The position numbers were made by a program, and so were the translations under genes. The notes under the pieces were generated by a model that did no database searches, was not told where the DNA came from, and was given only the letters and a program-made list of their open reading frames with translations. Source: Actinoplanes solisilvae (GTDB lineage Bacteria; Actinomycetota; Actinomycetes; Mycobacteriales; Micromonosporaceae). Taken from it: DNA of 64,000 nucleotides. Of the stretch, positions 8,271 through 16,708 are shown piece by piece (positions within the stretch are counted from its first letter, which is position 1; each line of letters starts with the position of its first letter). Location: positions 153,758-217,757 of the forward strand of contig NZ_RJAC01000016.1 of the NCBI RefSeq assembly GCF_003999975.1, read 5' to 3'.

Positions 8271-9011
8271 ATGGCAAAGATCAGCGTTGACTTCTACGCC
8301 GAGTCGCTCGACCTCGCCACGTCCATGACGGTCGTGCTGCCGCAGGAGGGGCCGACGCCGCCGCCGGTGCTCTACCTGCTGCACGGGCTCACCGACGACC
8401 ACACCGCGTGGACCCGGTACACCTCGGTCGAGCGGTATGCCTACGACCACCAGCTCGCCGTGGTCATGCCGCAGGTGCACCGCAGTTTCTACAGCGACGA
8501 GGCGTACGGGATGAGCTTCTGGGCGTTCCTCTCGGAGGAGCTGCCGACGCTGGTCCAGCGGTTCTTCCGGGTGTCCGACCGGCGCGAGGACACGTTCGTC
8601 GCGGGGCTGTCGATGGGCGGCTACGGCGCCTTGAAGTGGGCGCTGCGTCAGCCGGAGCGGTTCGCCGGCGCGGCCAGCCTCTCGGGGGCGCTCGACGTGG
8701 CCTGGTTGCAGCAGCACGACGACCGGCCGCACATCCGCGAGGTGATGCGGCGCGTCTTCGCCGACCGCGACGTGACCGGTACCGACGACGACCTGTTCCA
8801 CGTGCTGGAGAACGCTGCCCCCGAGAACCTGCCGCGGCTGATGCTGCGTTGCGGCACCGGCGACCACCTGTTCGCCCAGAACGAGCGCTTCGTACACGCC
8901 TGTGCCCGCCTCGGGATCCCGCTGGACAGCGAGTTCAGCCCGGGCGGGCACGAGTGGGGTTACTGGGACACGCACATTCCGCGCGTCCTGGACTTCTTCA
9001 CGAAGGGCTGA
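8271..9011 (+). CDS. Esterase D / tributyrin esterase-like hydrolase
   Basis: A 246-residue serine esterase of the EstA/esterase-D type, related to S-formylglutathione hydrolase and the antigen-85 fold. LYLLHGLTDDHTAW carries the oxyanion hole; GLSMGGYG places the nucleophile at Ser114; Asp198 (CGTGDHLF) and His227 (GGHEWGYW) complete the triad. There is no signal peptide, so it acts in the cytoplasm on short-chain acyl esters. It follows the nucleophile-less hydrolase by 18 nt, so the pair is probably one operon. Confidence 0.88.
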   Translation: MAKISVDFYAESLDLATSMTVVLPQEGPTPPPVLYLLHGLTDDHTAWTRYTSVERYAYDHQLAVVMPQVHRSFYSDEAYGMSFWAFLSEELPTLVQRFFRVSDRREDTFVAGLSMGGYGALKWALRQPERFAGAASLSGALDVAWLQQHDDRPHIREVMRRVFADRDVTGTDDDLFHVLENAAPENLPRLMLRCGTGDHLFAQNERFVHACARLGIPLDSEFSPGGHEWGYWDTHIPRVLDFFTKG

Positions 9012-9012
9012 C

Positions 9013-9918
9013 TCAGTCCTTGTCGCGCCCCTGCTCGGCCAGGAAGCGCTCCAGCTCGGCGCCGAGCTCTTCCGCGGTGGGCAGCGGGCGGTCGGAACCG
9101 GCCAGCAGGTTGCCCTCACGGCCGCGGAGGAAGGCGTCGTACTGCGCCTCGAGGGACGACACCAGCCGGCTCGCCTGCTCGTCGTCGGCGACCTGCTTGT
9201 CGACGTCGTCGCGCACGACCTCGGCCGCCTCGCGCAGGTCACCGGTGGGCAGAGCCAGCCCGGTGGTCGTCGACAACGAATCGAGCAGCAGCTCGGCGGC
9301 GGCCGGGTAGGTCGTCTGGGCCAGGTAGTGCGGCACGTGGGCGGCGTAACCCATGGCGTCGTGACCGTTCTCGCCGAGGCGGAACTCGAGCAGATTGCCG
9401 ACACTCGCCGGAACCTGCACCTTCTGCAGCCAAGGCTCGCGGTCGCCGAGCAGCGCCTTGTCGGTGGCGTGGGCGGTGACGCCGACCGGGCGGGTGTGCG
9501 GCACGGCCATCGGGATCGCGTTGAGCCCGACCGTCAGGCGCACGCCGAACCGCTCGATGAGACCGGTGACCGCGGCGATGAAACGCTCCCACTGCAGGTC
9601 GGGCTCGGGGCCCGCGAGCAGCAGGAACTCGGTGCCGAGCTGGTCGCGCACGAGGTGCAGGGCGAGGCTGGGCTCCTCGTAGCTCACGAAGTGATCCTCG
9701 TCGAAGATCATCGGTGGGCGGCGGGAGCGGTAGTCGACGAGCTGGTCGAGGTCGAACGTGGCGACGATGCGGCTGTCGAGCCGGTCGAGCAGGTTCTCGC
9801 GCGCGAGCTGGATCGCGCTGCCCGCGTCGACGAAACCGGTGAGCGCCTGGACCAGCACCGGCTCGTCGAGCTCCGGCAGATCGTCGGCCAGCTCGTAGAG
9901 CTCGTTGGGATCGAGCAC
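9013..9918 (-). CDS. PAC2 family protein
   Basis: A 301-residue PAC2 (proteasome assembly chaperone-like) protein, a conserved actinobacterial family of unknown biochemical role. Recognisable parts are LDPNELYELADDLPELDEPV at the N terminus, LVQALTGFVDAGSA, DFDLDQLVDYRSRRP-like acidic stretches, and an acidic coiled tail. GTG at 9918 is chosen because AGGAGG lies 8 nt upstream and the family usually begins at LDPNELYE. The frame is open to 9996 without a better site. It is convergent with the esterase gene, one base apart. Confidence 0.85.
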   Translation of the reverse strand: MLDPNELYELADDLPELDEPVLVQALTGFVDAGSAIQLARENLLDRLDSRIVATFDLDQLVDYRSRRPPMIFDEDHFVSYEEPSLALHLVRDQLGTEFLLLAGPEPDLQWERFIAAVTGLIERFGVRLTVGLNAIPMAVPHTRPVGVTAHATDKALLGDREPWLQKVQVPASVGNLLEFRLGENGHDAMGYAAHVPHYLAQTTYPAAAELLLDSLSTTTGLALPTGDLREAAEVVRDDVDKQVADDEQASRLVSSLEAQYDAFLRGREGNLLAGSDRPLPTAEELGAELERFLAEQGRDKD

Positions 9919-10158
9919 GTCGAGGACCTCCTGTGGTTCCTGATGAGGGGTAATCCGTGCGAACAACCGAAGCCGGCCAATAATTCCGGGCTTCAAAGAT
10001 CTTGCAACCCCACACCCAAACAGTAGCGCCGGGGGTAAAGCGTGACGGAGGCCTCACAGATCTCTGGTTGAACACAACGGATCACGAAAGGTCGCCTGCA
10101 CGTGCATCGGCACGGCACAATGGCAAAGGAACGTTCCCAACCCCGCAGGAGCGATCTG

Positions 10159-10851
10159 GTGACCAACTCTTCGAACCTTCCCGATGTGATCACCGAAACC
10201 GACGCGCCCCCCGGTTCCCTCTGGTCCCGCATGAAGGCCGACCCGCAGTACGCGCCGGAACACCTCGCGCTCGAAGCGGTGCGCCGCCTCGGCCCCGAAG
10301 CCGCCGCCTGGGCCGAGCGCATGCGCGTCGAACACCCCGAGCGCACCCCCGACCAGCTCGCCGACCTGGCCGTCAAGCGCTTCACGACGCTCGCCCGCAT
10401 CTCGGGCGCGGTCTCCGGCGTGGCCGGGCTGCCCGGCGCCGTGCTCGACGTCGGCGTCCTGGCCTGGAACCAGGCCCGCATGGTGCTGCACGTCGCCGCC
10501 GTCTACGGCCACGACCCGAGCGCCCCCGAGCGCGCCACCGACCTGCTCGTGCTCCAGCGCGTGCACAAAGCGGCCCAGACGGCGCGCCTCGCCCTGGGCG
10601 CCGCGGCCGGCCGCACCCGCGCCACCATGCTGTTCGCCGGCGCGGCGTCGCGCCCGCTGAGCGGCGTGATGATGCGATTGGGCATCAAACTTGCCCAGAT
10701 GGCCGGCGTCCGCGCCGCCAAGCGCCTCTTCGCCAAGCTCATCCCGGGCGCCTCGATCGTGCTCGGCACCTGGGTCAACTCGGCCGCCACCAAAGACCTC
10801 GCCGCCCGCGCCCGCTCGCGATACCAGCGCGTCCCGGAACCCGCCCGCTAA
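10159..10851 (+). CDS. EcsC-like protein
   Basis: A 230-residue protein resembling the EcsC family. The middle has Gly/Ala-rich amphipathic helices (AVSGVAGLPGAVLDVGVLAW) and the end has the Gly-rich PGASIVLGTWVNSAATKDLA segment that marks EcsC-type sequences. It is probably peripheral membrane-associated. Its function is unknown outside the Bacillus Ecs system, and no ABC genes are nearby. GTG 10159 is preferred because AGGAG lies 7 nt upstream; ATG 10120 is possible. It ends 9 nt before the PPOX gene. Confidence 0.7.
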   Translation: MTNSSNLPDVITETDAPPGSLWSRMKADPQYAPEHLALEAVRRLGPEAAAWAERMRVEHPERTPDQLADLAVKRFTTLARISGAVSGVAGLPGAVLDVGVLAWNQARMVLHVAAVYGHDPSAPERATDLLVLQRVHKAAQTARLALGAAAGRTRATMLFAGAASRPLSGVMMRLGIKLAQMAGVRAAKRLFAKLIPGASIVLGTWVNSAATKDLAARARSRYQRVPEPAR

Positions 10852-10860
10852 GTTCCCCTC

Positions 10861-11289
10861 ATGGGGATCACACTTTCCGAGGCCTGGGAGCTGAGCCGGG
10901 CCGACTCGGGGCTGGCGCTGGTGTCGACGCTGCGCGGCGACCAGACCATCCAGACCTCGCTGGTGAACACGGGCATCATCACGCGCGACCGGCCACTGCT
11001 GGCCTTCGTCACGTACGGTCCGGTCAAGCTGGCCAACCTGCGGGAGCGCCCGCAGATCACGGTCGCCTACCGCCAGGGCTGGAAATGGGCCGCCGTCGAG
11101 GGCGTCGCCGAACTGGCCGGCCCCGACGACCCCTGGAACGACCTCGACGCCGAAGGGCTGCGCCTGCTCCTGCGCGAGATCTTCACCGCCGCCGGCGGCG
11201 CCCACGACAACTGGGACGAGTACGACCGCGTCATGCGCGAGCAGCGCCGCACAGCTGTCCTCATCGACCCGCAGCGCGTCTACAACTAG
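10861..11289 (+). CDS. PPOX-class F420- or flavin-dependent enzyme
   Basis: A 142-residue split-barrel protein of the pyridoxamine-phosphate-oxidase-like superfamily. Such small actinobacterial members bind F420, FMN or haem-related ligands. Visible features are LVSTLRGDQTIQTSLVN, FVTYGPVKLANLRERPQITV and the closing TAVLIDPQRVYN. It probably acts as a cytoplasmic reductase or cofactor-binding protein; the substrate cannot be told from the sequence. It is cotranscribed with the EcsC-like gene (9-nt gap). Confidence 0.82.
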   Translation: MGITLSEAWELSRADSGLALVSTLRGDQTIQTSLVNTGIITRDRPLLAFVTYGPVKLANLRERPQITVAYRQGWKWAAVEGVAELAGPDDPWNDLDAEGLRLLLREIFTAAGGAHDNWDEYDRVMREQRRTAVLIDPQRVYN

Positions 11290-11529
11290 CCAGCCTTCGC
11301 CGCAGAGGTCTGTCGCCGCAGTCCCGGACGGGCCCGGCATCGGCGTCGGGGCGGCTGGTTGCGGTGGCTGGCTGGTCGACCCGGGGCTTTGCGTGGGGCT
11401 GCTGGTCGCCGCGGCTTCCAAGCGGGCCTGCGTCGTGGTGCCGCGTGGTCCAATCCGTACCAGGCCTAAGCGTTTCGCCGCCCCGGCCGATCGGATCCGA
11501 CGAGCGGACCGCGATCGGAGGGGACCTGC

Positions 11530-12105
11530 GTGCGTCGTTCTTGGTGGGTGATCGTCGCCGTGCCGCTGGTGCTGGGCGGCTGCGGCAGCGGTGACTCGCC
11601 TGCGGCGACCCCGACCGAGGCGCCGGCCGCGCCGTGGATCGTCGTGACCAGTGGCAGCCCCACCCCGTCGCCGGCACCCTCGTACGGCAGTGGCACGCGC
11701 AGCCCGTACCCGAGTGGTTTCCTGCCGTTGCCGCCCGGCGTGCCCGCCCCGAAACCGTCCGGCACCGGGTCGTGCCCGCCGGTCAAGAACCAGATCATCA
11801 ACGGCGCCGCCGCCACCGCGGCCACCACGAGCGGGACGGTCACCTGGTACAACCCGGGGACCGCGAACCTGGTCGAGTACCGGATCACGGCGATCAGCCA
11901 GGACGCGATGCTGGGCGAGCAGCGCGACATCGGCTGGACCGTGGTCACCCCGGCGGCGACCTGTGGCTACATGACGGCCACGATCGCCGGGCTCGACCGG
12001 GACACGCACTATGTGTTCTCGGTCGACGTCGTGAGCAAGCGCGACAGCGGCGACGGGAACTACGCGGCCACGGTCGCGCGTTCCGGGGTGGTCAAAACCT
12101 CCTAG
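11530..12105 (+). CDS. Lipoprotein with Pro/Ser-rich spacer and C-terminal beta domain
   Basis: A 191-residue predicted lipoprotein. The N terminus MRRSWWVIVAVPLVLGGCGSG has a signal peptide with lipobox LGGC (lipidated Cys18). Residues 22-80 are rich in Pro, Ser, Thr and Gly, a cell-wall-spanning linker. The last 105 residues (GTVTWYNPGTANLVEYRITA to YVFSVDVVSKRD) resemble a fibronectin-III-like beta sandwich with one Cys pair. Start GTG 11530 follows GGAGGGGACCTGC. Its stop overlaps that of the convergent antiporter gene. Confidence 0.82.
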   Translation: MRRSWWVIVAVPLVLGGCGSGDSPAATPTEAPAAPWIVVTSGSPTPSPAPSYGSGTRSPYPSGFLPLPPGVPAPKPSGTGSCPPVKNQIINGAAATAATTSGTVTWYNPGTANLVEYRITAISQDAMLGEQRDIGWTVVTPAATCGYMTATIAGLDRDTHYVFSVDVVSKRDSGDGNYAATVARSGVVKTS

Positions 12106-13580
12106 GACCGGCCCGAGCCCGCGGGTTCGCGTACGAGGGTCTTGTCCTCGTAGCAGTACTGCCAGCCGTCGCCTTCCTGCAGCGAGCGGATCAGCGGGTG
12201 CCGGCTGTCGTGGTAGTGGGCCGTGGCGTGCTTGTTCTTCGAGTCGTCGCAGCAGCCGACCGCCCCGCAGGACAGGCACATGCGCAGCTGCACCCAGGTG
12301 TCGCCGAGCTCGACGCACTCGGCGCAGGCCTCCTCGTCGGTCTCGGTGATGTTGATGCGGTCGAGGTGGGTGCAGGCCGTGCTGATCGTCTCTTCCCGCA
12401 CGTAACGCCAGCGGTCGTGCAGGATCCGGTCGGGGATGATCCGGGCCAGGTATTTCGAGTTGGACGCCAGGATCGGTGCGAGCACGGCCAGGATCAGCAC
12501 GTAGAGCGCGATGAACGGGCCGATCCGTTCGTCCAGTCCGGCGCCGATGGCCAGGGTGGCGAGGATCAGGGAGAACTCGCCGCGGCCGAGCACGGTCAGG
12601 CCGACGTTGGCCGCGCCGCGCTGGTTGAGCCCGAACAGCCGGGCCGTGATGAGACCGGCGGTGACGTTGGTGACGATCGTGACGGCCACGGCGATCAGCA
12701 CCGGCACGATGACCAGGCCCGCCGCGCCGACGTCGATGCTGGTGCCGAACGCGATGAAGAAGATCGCGGCGAAGACGTCGCGCAGGGGAACGGCGATGCG
12801 TTCGGCCCGTTCCCGGATCGAGGTGCGGGCCACCACCAGGCCGATCATCAGGGCGCCGATCGCGTCGGAGACGCCGATGTCGGCCGAGATGCCGGCGACC
12901 AGCACGACCAGGCCGATCATGATGATCGCGACCAGCTCGTCATCGCGGGTGTCGAGGAGCTTGCCGATCCACTTGGCGCCCCAGCGGGCCACCGCGAACA
13001 GCAGGGCCAGGTAGCCGAAGCTGATGCCGATGCGCAGGATCAGTTCGCCGGCCGAGCTCGCGCCGGACAGGATCGGGCTGAGCAGGGCCAGGTAGAGGGC
13101 GAGGAACAGGTCTTCGATGACGATGATGCCGAGGATCACCGGGGTCTCGGCGTTGGCCAGCCGGCGCATCTCGATGAGCAGTTTGGTGGCGATCGCCGAC
13201 GACGAGATGCCGACCGCCCCGGCGATCACGAAGGCTTCCTTGGCCCCCCAGCCCAGCGCGAAGCCGAGGGCCAGACCGGCGCCGATGTTGATGCCGATGT
13301 AACAGCCGGCCGCGATGAACAGGCGTTTGCCGCTGCCCAGCACCTGTTCGACCGGGAACTCGAGGCCCAGGTGGAACAGCAGCACGACCAGGCCGAAGAC
13401 GGCGAGGATGTCGAGGTCTTCGGGGTGTTCGAAGGCGACCGGGCCGCCGGTGCTGGGGCCGAGCAGGATGCCGGCGAGCATGAAGAACGGGACGGTGGGC
13501 AGGCCCATGCGGCGGCCGAAGCGAGCCAGCAGGCCGGCCACCAGGATCAGGGCGCCCAGCCCGATGAGGTTCGCGTGCAC
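12102..13580 (-). CDS. CPA2-type cation:proton antiporter fused to a UBP zinc finger
   Basis: A 492-residue protein. Residues 1-390 form a KefB/NhaS-type exchanger with about 12 hydrophobic segments, including PTVPFFMLAGILLGPSTGG, VGISSSAIATKLL and the GLTVLGRGEFSLI helix. Residues 400-480 form a UBP-type zinc finger: Cys403/His405, Cys419/Cys422, Cys435/Cys438, Cys443 and a His cluster at 451-461. In eukaryotes this finger binds the free GlyGly end of ubiquitin; here its ligand is unknown. The finger is expected on the cytoplasmic side. It starts at GTG 13580, 4 nt after the regulatory-subunit gene, so the two form an operon. Confidence 0.9.
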   Translation of the reverse strand: MHANLIGLGALILVAGLLARFGRRMGLPTVPFFMLAGILLGPSTGGPVAFEHPEDLDILAVFGLVVLLFHLGLEFPVEQVLGSGKRLFIAAGCYIGINIGAGLALGFALGWGAKEAFVIAGAVGISSSAIATKLLIEMRRLANAETPVILGIIVIEDLFLALYLALLSPILSGASSAGELILRIGISFGYLALLFAVARWGAKWIGKLLDTRDDELVAIIMIGLVVLVAGISADIGVSDAIGALMIGLVVARTSIRERAERIAVPLRDVFAAIFFIAFGTSIDVGAAGLVIVPVLIAVAVTIVTNVTAGLITARLFGLNQRGAANVGLTVLGRGEFSLILATLAIGAGLDERIGPFIALYVLILAVLAPILASNSKYLARIIPDRILHDRWRYVREETISTACTHLDRINITETDEEACAECVELGDTWVQLRMCLSCGAVGCCDDSKNKHATAHYHDSRHPLIRSLQEGDGWQYCYEDKTLVREPAGSGRS

Positions 13581-13584
13581 GCAA

Positions 13585-13815
13585 TCAGTCCACGAAGAAG
13601 GTGCCGGCGAGCACGGCGCCGACCTTGCGGGCCTGGTCTTCGGTCATCTCGACGACGGCGGCCGGGTCGTCGGTGCCGCCGGAGGTGAAGACGTAGAGGT
13701 GCCGCTTGCCGTCGCGGGAAACCACGATCGACACGCGCTCGCCGCCGGACCTCAGATCGACGTCATAGCGGGTGCCGAGACCCGGAAGTTCCTGGATGTG
13801 CACGCCTTTGCCCAT
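13585..13815 (-). CDS. Small antiporter regulatory subunit (KhtT N-terminal-like)
   Basis: A 76-residue protein matching the N-terminal domain of cation:proton antiporter regulatory subunits (LPGLGTRYDVDLRSGGERVS, DGKRHLYVF, EMTEDQARKVGAVLAG). KhtT proteins normally carry a C-terminal RCK_C (TrkA-C) ligand domain; here it is absent, leaving half of the usual length. It lies 4 nt upstream of the antiporter, which instead carries a C-terminal zinc finger. It probably binds the exchanger on the cytoplasmic face. Confidence 0.82.
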   Translation of the reverse strand: MGKGVHIQELPGLGTRYDVDLRSGGERVSIVVSRDGKRHLYVFTSGGTDDPAAVVEMTEDQARKVGAVLAGTFFVD

Positions 13816-13869
13816 GACGGGATCCTAGGTGCAGGCCCTGGGGATGACCAGATCAGCGCACTACGCTCA

Positions 13870-14790
13870 ATGCCTGTGCGAACACTTGTCGTCGGGGCCG
13901 GAGCTACCGGCGGATATTTCGGCGGGCTGCTGACGGCGGCCGGGCGTGACGTGACCTTTCTCGTGCGCGAGGAAAGGGCCGTTCAACTGGCCGAACGCGG
14001 GTTGCGGGTGGGGACGCCCGAGGGCGAGACCATCGTGGCGCCGCGCCTGGTGACGGCCGGCGAGCTCGAGGGGCCGTACGACATCGTGCTGCTCGCCGTG
14101 AAGAGCTATCACCTCGCGCAGGCGCTCATCGACATCGCCCCGGCCGTCGGCGGTGAGACGATCGTCATACCGACGCTCAACGGCATGCGGCATCTCGACG
14201 AGTTGCTCAAGGCGTTCGGCCCCGAGCGGGCGTGGGGCGGCGTCTGCCTGATCCACGCCGATCTTGACGCGCGGGGCGACGTGATACGGATGACCGGGCT
14301 GCAGCGGCTCGGCTTCGGCCCGGTCTCGTGGAACCCGGACGACCCCCGCCCGGCCGCGGTCGCCGAGGCGCTCTCCGGGGCCGGCTTCGACGCGTTCGCG
14401 GCCCCCACGATCGTGCAGGACATGTGGGAGAAATGGGTCTTCCTGGCCAGCCTGGGCGCGGCCACGACGCTGATGCGTGCCCCGGTCGGCGAGATCAACC
14501 GGGCGCCCGGCGGCGTCGAGTTCGGGGCGCGGATCGCAGCCGAGGCCATGGCCATCGCGGCCGCCGCCGGCCATCAGCCGCGCCCGGGGGCGGTCAAGGT
14601 GCTGCAGAACGGGCTGGCCACAACCGAGCAGATGACCTCGTCGATGTACCGGGACATGAAGCGGGGGCTGCCGGTCGAGGCCGACGCCATCCTGGGCGAT
14701 TTCGTGGCCGAGGCCGCCAAGCATCACGTGCCCGCGCCGACGATCTCGGCGGCATACACCAATCTCGCGATTCATGCCGCCCGCACCTAA
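13870..14790 (+). CDS. panE: 2-dehydropantoate 2-reductase (ketopantoate reductase) family
   Basis: A 306-residue NADPH-dependent reductase that would convert 2-dehydropantoate to pantoate in coenzyme A synthesis. The dinucleotide motif VGAGATGGYFGG is at 8-19; the Lys of LAVKSYHLAQA and the C-terminal SSMYRDMKRGLPVEADAI signature (the DLxxGRPTE region of PanE) are present. Paralogues act on other 2-oxo acids, so the pathway assignment is moderate. ATG 13870 fits the family start; the frame is open upstream by chance. A TnpB element begins within about 10 nt of its stop. Confidence 0.88.
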   Translation: MPVRTLVVGAGATGGYFGGLLTAAGRDVTFLVREERAVQLAERGLRVGTPEGETIVAPRLVTAGELEGPYDIVLLAVKSYHLAQALIDIAPAVGGETIVIPTLNGMRHLDELLKAFGPERAWGGVCLIHADLDARGDVIRMTGLQRLGFGPVSWNPDDPRPAAVAEALSGAGFDAFAAPTIVQDMWEKWVFLASLGAATTLMRAPVGEINRAPGGVEFGARIAAEAMAIAAAAGHQPRPGAVKVLQNGLATTEQMTSSMYRDMKRGLPVEADAILGDFVAEAAKHHVPAPTISAAYTNLAIHAART

Positions 14791-14800
14791 CCGTTACCTC

Positions 14801-16180
14801 TCAGCGTGCTTTGGTGAGCACATGATCGGTAGTCCTGCCTTGCGGCGGGACGGTCCCGGTCTGACCGACTGATGTCGTGCCGGGTTCACGCTTCACAGCC
14901 ACCTGCCCGCATACGCGGGTCTTCTGGTCGGCTCCACGTGCTGCCACCGGGCCACTCCCGGCGGTGTCGAACAGTGCCGCGAGGGCGGCGAGGTTCAGGG
15001 CGGCGTTACGGTCCCGGTCGAGGACCAGCCCGCACGCCTCACAACGGTATTCACGCTCGGATAGGGCCAGCTTGGTTTTCACCGCGCCACAGGCCGAGCA
15101 GGTTTTGGAGGACGGATACCAGCGATCGGCTACCAGCAGACGACCACCGTTCCAGGCGGTCTTGTAGGCCAGTTGCCGGCGGAGCTCGGCGAACCCGGCA
15201 TCGGCGATGTGCCGGGCCAGCCGCCGGTTGGTGAGCATGCCGGCGACGTTGAGATCCTCGACCACCACCGTGCCGTACGTCGCCGCCAACTTATTGGTGA
15301 GCTTGTGGGTCGTGTCGCGGCGCAGATGAGCGACCCTGGCATGCGCGCGGCCAAGCCGCGCCGCCGCGCGCCGCCAACGATCCGACGGACGCTGTCCCGT
15401 TCTGCGGTCGGGCCCGGTCTTGCGGGACACGGCCCGGCCCAACGCCCGCAGCCGGGCCTGCGCGGACGCCAGATGGCGCGGATTCGGCACGAGGTCGCCG
15501 GTGGACAAGACGGCCAGGTGCTTGATCCCGACGTCGACGCCGATCACGGAATCCGGCCGGGTCGGGGTTCGTTCGGCTCGGTCGACTTCGACGGTGAACG
15601 ACACGTGCCAGCGCCCGCCGTCGCGGCGTACTGTGGCGGACAGGATCCGGGCGGTGCCGGCCTCGAGGCGGCGGGCGAGTTTACGGGCCGATTCGTGCAG
15701 CTTCAACCGGCCCATCCGGGGCAGCACCACATGTTTGCGGTCCGGCTCGACCCGGATCGCCCCGGTCGTGAACCGCACACTCGGGGTGGTGCGGCGGCGT
15801 GACTTGAATCGTGGGAACCCGATCGCGCGACCTGCACGTTTGCCCGTCCGGGAGTCGGCCCAGTTCTTCAACCCGCGGGCGAGCGCGTCCAGGCCGGTGT
15901 TGAACGCCTCCTTGGATACCTCAGCCCACCACGGCGCCACCTGAGGCTTGGCCGCGTTCCACAGCTTGCGCAGCCCAGCGAGAGACCACGACAGCGCCGG
16001 GGTCAGCATCCCGTCGGACACGCAGTACGAGCGTTCCGCGGCCCGCTGACCCATCACCGCCTTGACCCTGGCCAGCGCCCAGTTGTGGGCGACCCGGGCC
16101 GCTCCGGCATGCGCGAGCACATTGCGGTGCTGGACGGGTGTCAGATCGAGGGCGAACCGGTACGCCTGGATCGTCTTCAC
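14801..16180 (-). CDS. tnpB: TnpB RNA-guided nuclease (IS605 OrfB type)
   Basis: A 459-residue TnpB with an intact active site: RuvC residues Asp216 (GVDVGIKHLA), Glu308 (VVVEDLNVAGM) and Asp390 (LDRDRNAALN), and a full zinc ribbon Cys361/Cys364/Cys380/Cys383 (CSACG, CEACG). The N-terminal helical wedge domain begins KTIQAYRFALDLT. It is unrelated at subgroup level to the TnpB at 958-2370, which lacks the ribbon. The start is GTG 16180, sharing GTGA with the stop of the upstream 48-codon ORF. A C-terminal tail of about 50 residues beyond the RuvC core overlaps the expected omega-RNA region. Confidence 0.92.
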   Translation of the reverse strand: MKTIQAYRFALDLTPVQHRNVLAHAGAARVAHNWALARVKAVMGQRAAERSYCVSDGMLTPALSWSLAGLRKLWNAAKPQVAPWWAEVSKEAFNTGLDALARGLKNWADSRTGKRAGRAIGFPRFKSRRRTTPSVRFTTGAIRVEPDRKHVVLPRMGRLKLHESARKLARRLEAGTARILSATVRRDGGRWHVSFTVEVDRAERTPTRPDSVIGVDVGIKHLAVLSTGDLVPNPRHLASAQARLRALGRAVSRKTGPDRRTGQRPSDRWRRAAARLGRAHARVAHLRRDTTHKLTNKLAATYGTVVVEDLNVAGMLTNRRLARHIADAGFAELRRQLAYKTAWNGGRLLVADRWYPSSKTCSACGAVKTKLALSEREYRCEACGLVLDRDRNAALNLAALAALFDTAGSGPVAARGADQKTRVCGQVAVKREPGTTSVGQTGTVPPQGRTTDHVLTKAR

Positions 16181-16323
16181 ACCAGGCCACCCCCGGAGCG
16201 GACCTCGGTGACAACCCGGTCGACGGCCTGACGATCCTGCAACGTGGCCTTGAACCAACCGTCGACATCACGGCCCGGCGCCGAGATCGCCGAGGCGACA
16301 CCGGAACGCACATTATTGCTCAC
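16177..16323 (-). CDS. 48-aa ORF translationally coupled to tnpB
   Basis: A small open frame starts at GTG 16323 and reads MSNNVRSGVA..., then GWFKATLQDRQAVDRV, and ends with TGA 16177-16179, overlapping the tnpB GTG by four bases. A GGGGGGA Shine-Dalgarno sequence lies just upstream of its start. The C-terminal half is predicted helical. It shows no serine or HUH transposase motif. Small partner proteins (TnpW-like) are known beside some TnpB genes, but I cannot show that this is one. Coupling and the ribosome site argue that it is translated. Confidence 0.55.
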   Translation of the reverse strand: MSNNVRSGVASAISAPGRDVDGWFKATLQDRQAVDRVVTEVRSGGGLV

Positions 16324-16410
16324 GGTCCCCCCTTACGCGCCCTCCATCGCAGCGAAAGCAGTCTCCCGTGCTGCATGACAACTAGTCAAGAGACGTATTG
16401 TCGTCTGCCT

Positions 16411-16708
16411 AGTATTTGGCATGTGGCGCCACGGCGCGGTTGTATATGGGATACCGGTGACCGTTGCCCATTCTCTCTATTGACACCGTCACAATTGCCA
16501 GCCGCTGAGCACTACCGACCATGAACACGTCACCAGATGCCACCCTTCCGGTTGGGAAACCGGACACTCGTGCGGACACCCCCCAGGGCCATCGGAAAGA
16601 ATGACCCCACAGGATTGAGCCGGAGGCGCGGCGGGCATCCATGACGGGCCCGGTGCCGCCCGCTGTGTGACACGCAGCGCACCGACGGTCGAGGGGTGGG
16701 AGTACGAC
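16411..16708. other. Gene-free stretch upstream of glgX
   Basis: About 300 bp between the TnpB element and glgX, with no convincing ORF. TTGACA at about 16480 is followed after 17 nt by a poor -10 match, so only a weak promoter candidate can be offered. Part of the AT-richer left half may still belong to the mobile element. Confidence 0.4.

Larger units (their letters stand above)
14791..16410 (-). mobile_element. TnpB-only (IS1341-like) element with a coupled small ORF
   Basis: The unit has no transposase gene: on the minus strand a 48-codon ORF is followed by a 459-residue TnpB. Its 3' end (near 14791-14800) abuts the panE stop. Its 5' side ends in the AT-richer tract near 16380-16420, where AGACG-N6-CGTCT at 16391-16406 could form an end hairpin of the IS200/IS605 kind. 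Ends are approximate. It would depend on a TnpA encoded elsewhere. Confidence 0.6.

Noticed and set aside
16470..16520. Strong promoter for glgX at TTGACA near 16480
   Set aside because: The -35 match is good but no acceptable -10 lies at 16-19 bp, and the distance to the gene is over 200 bp.
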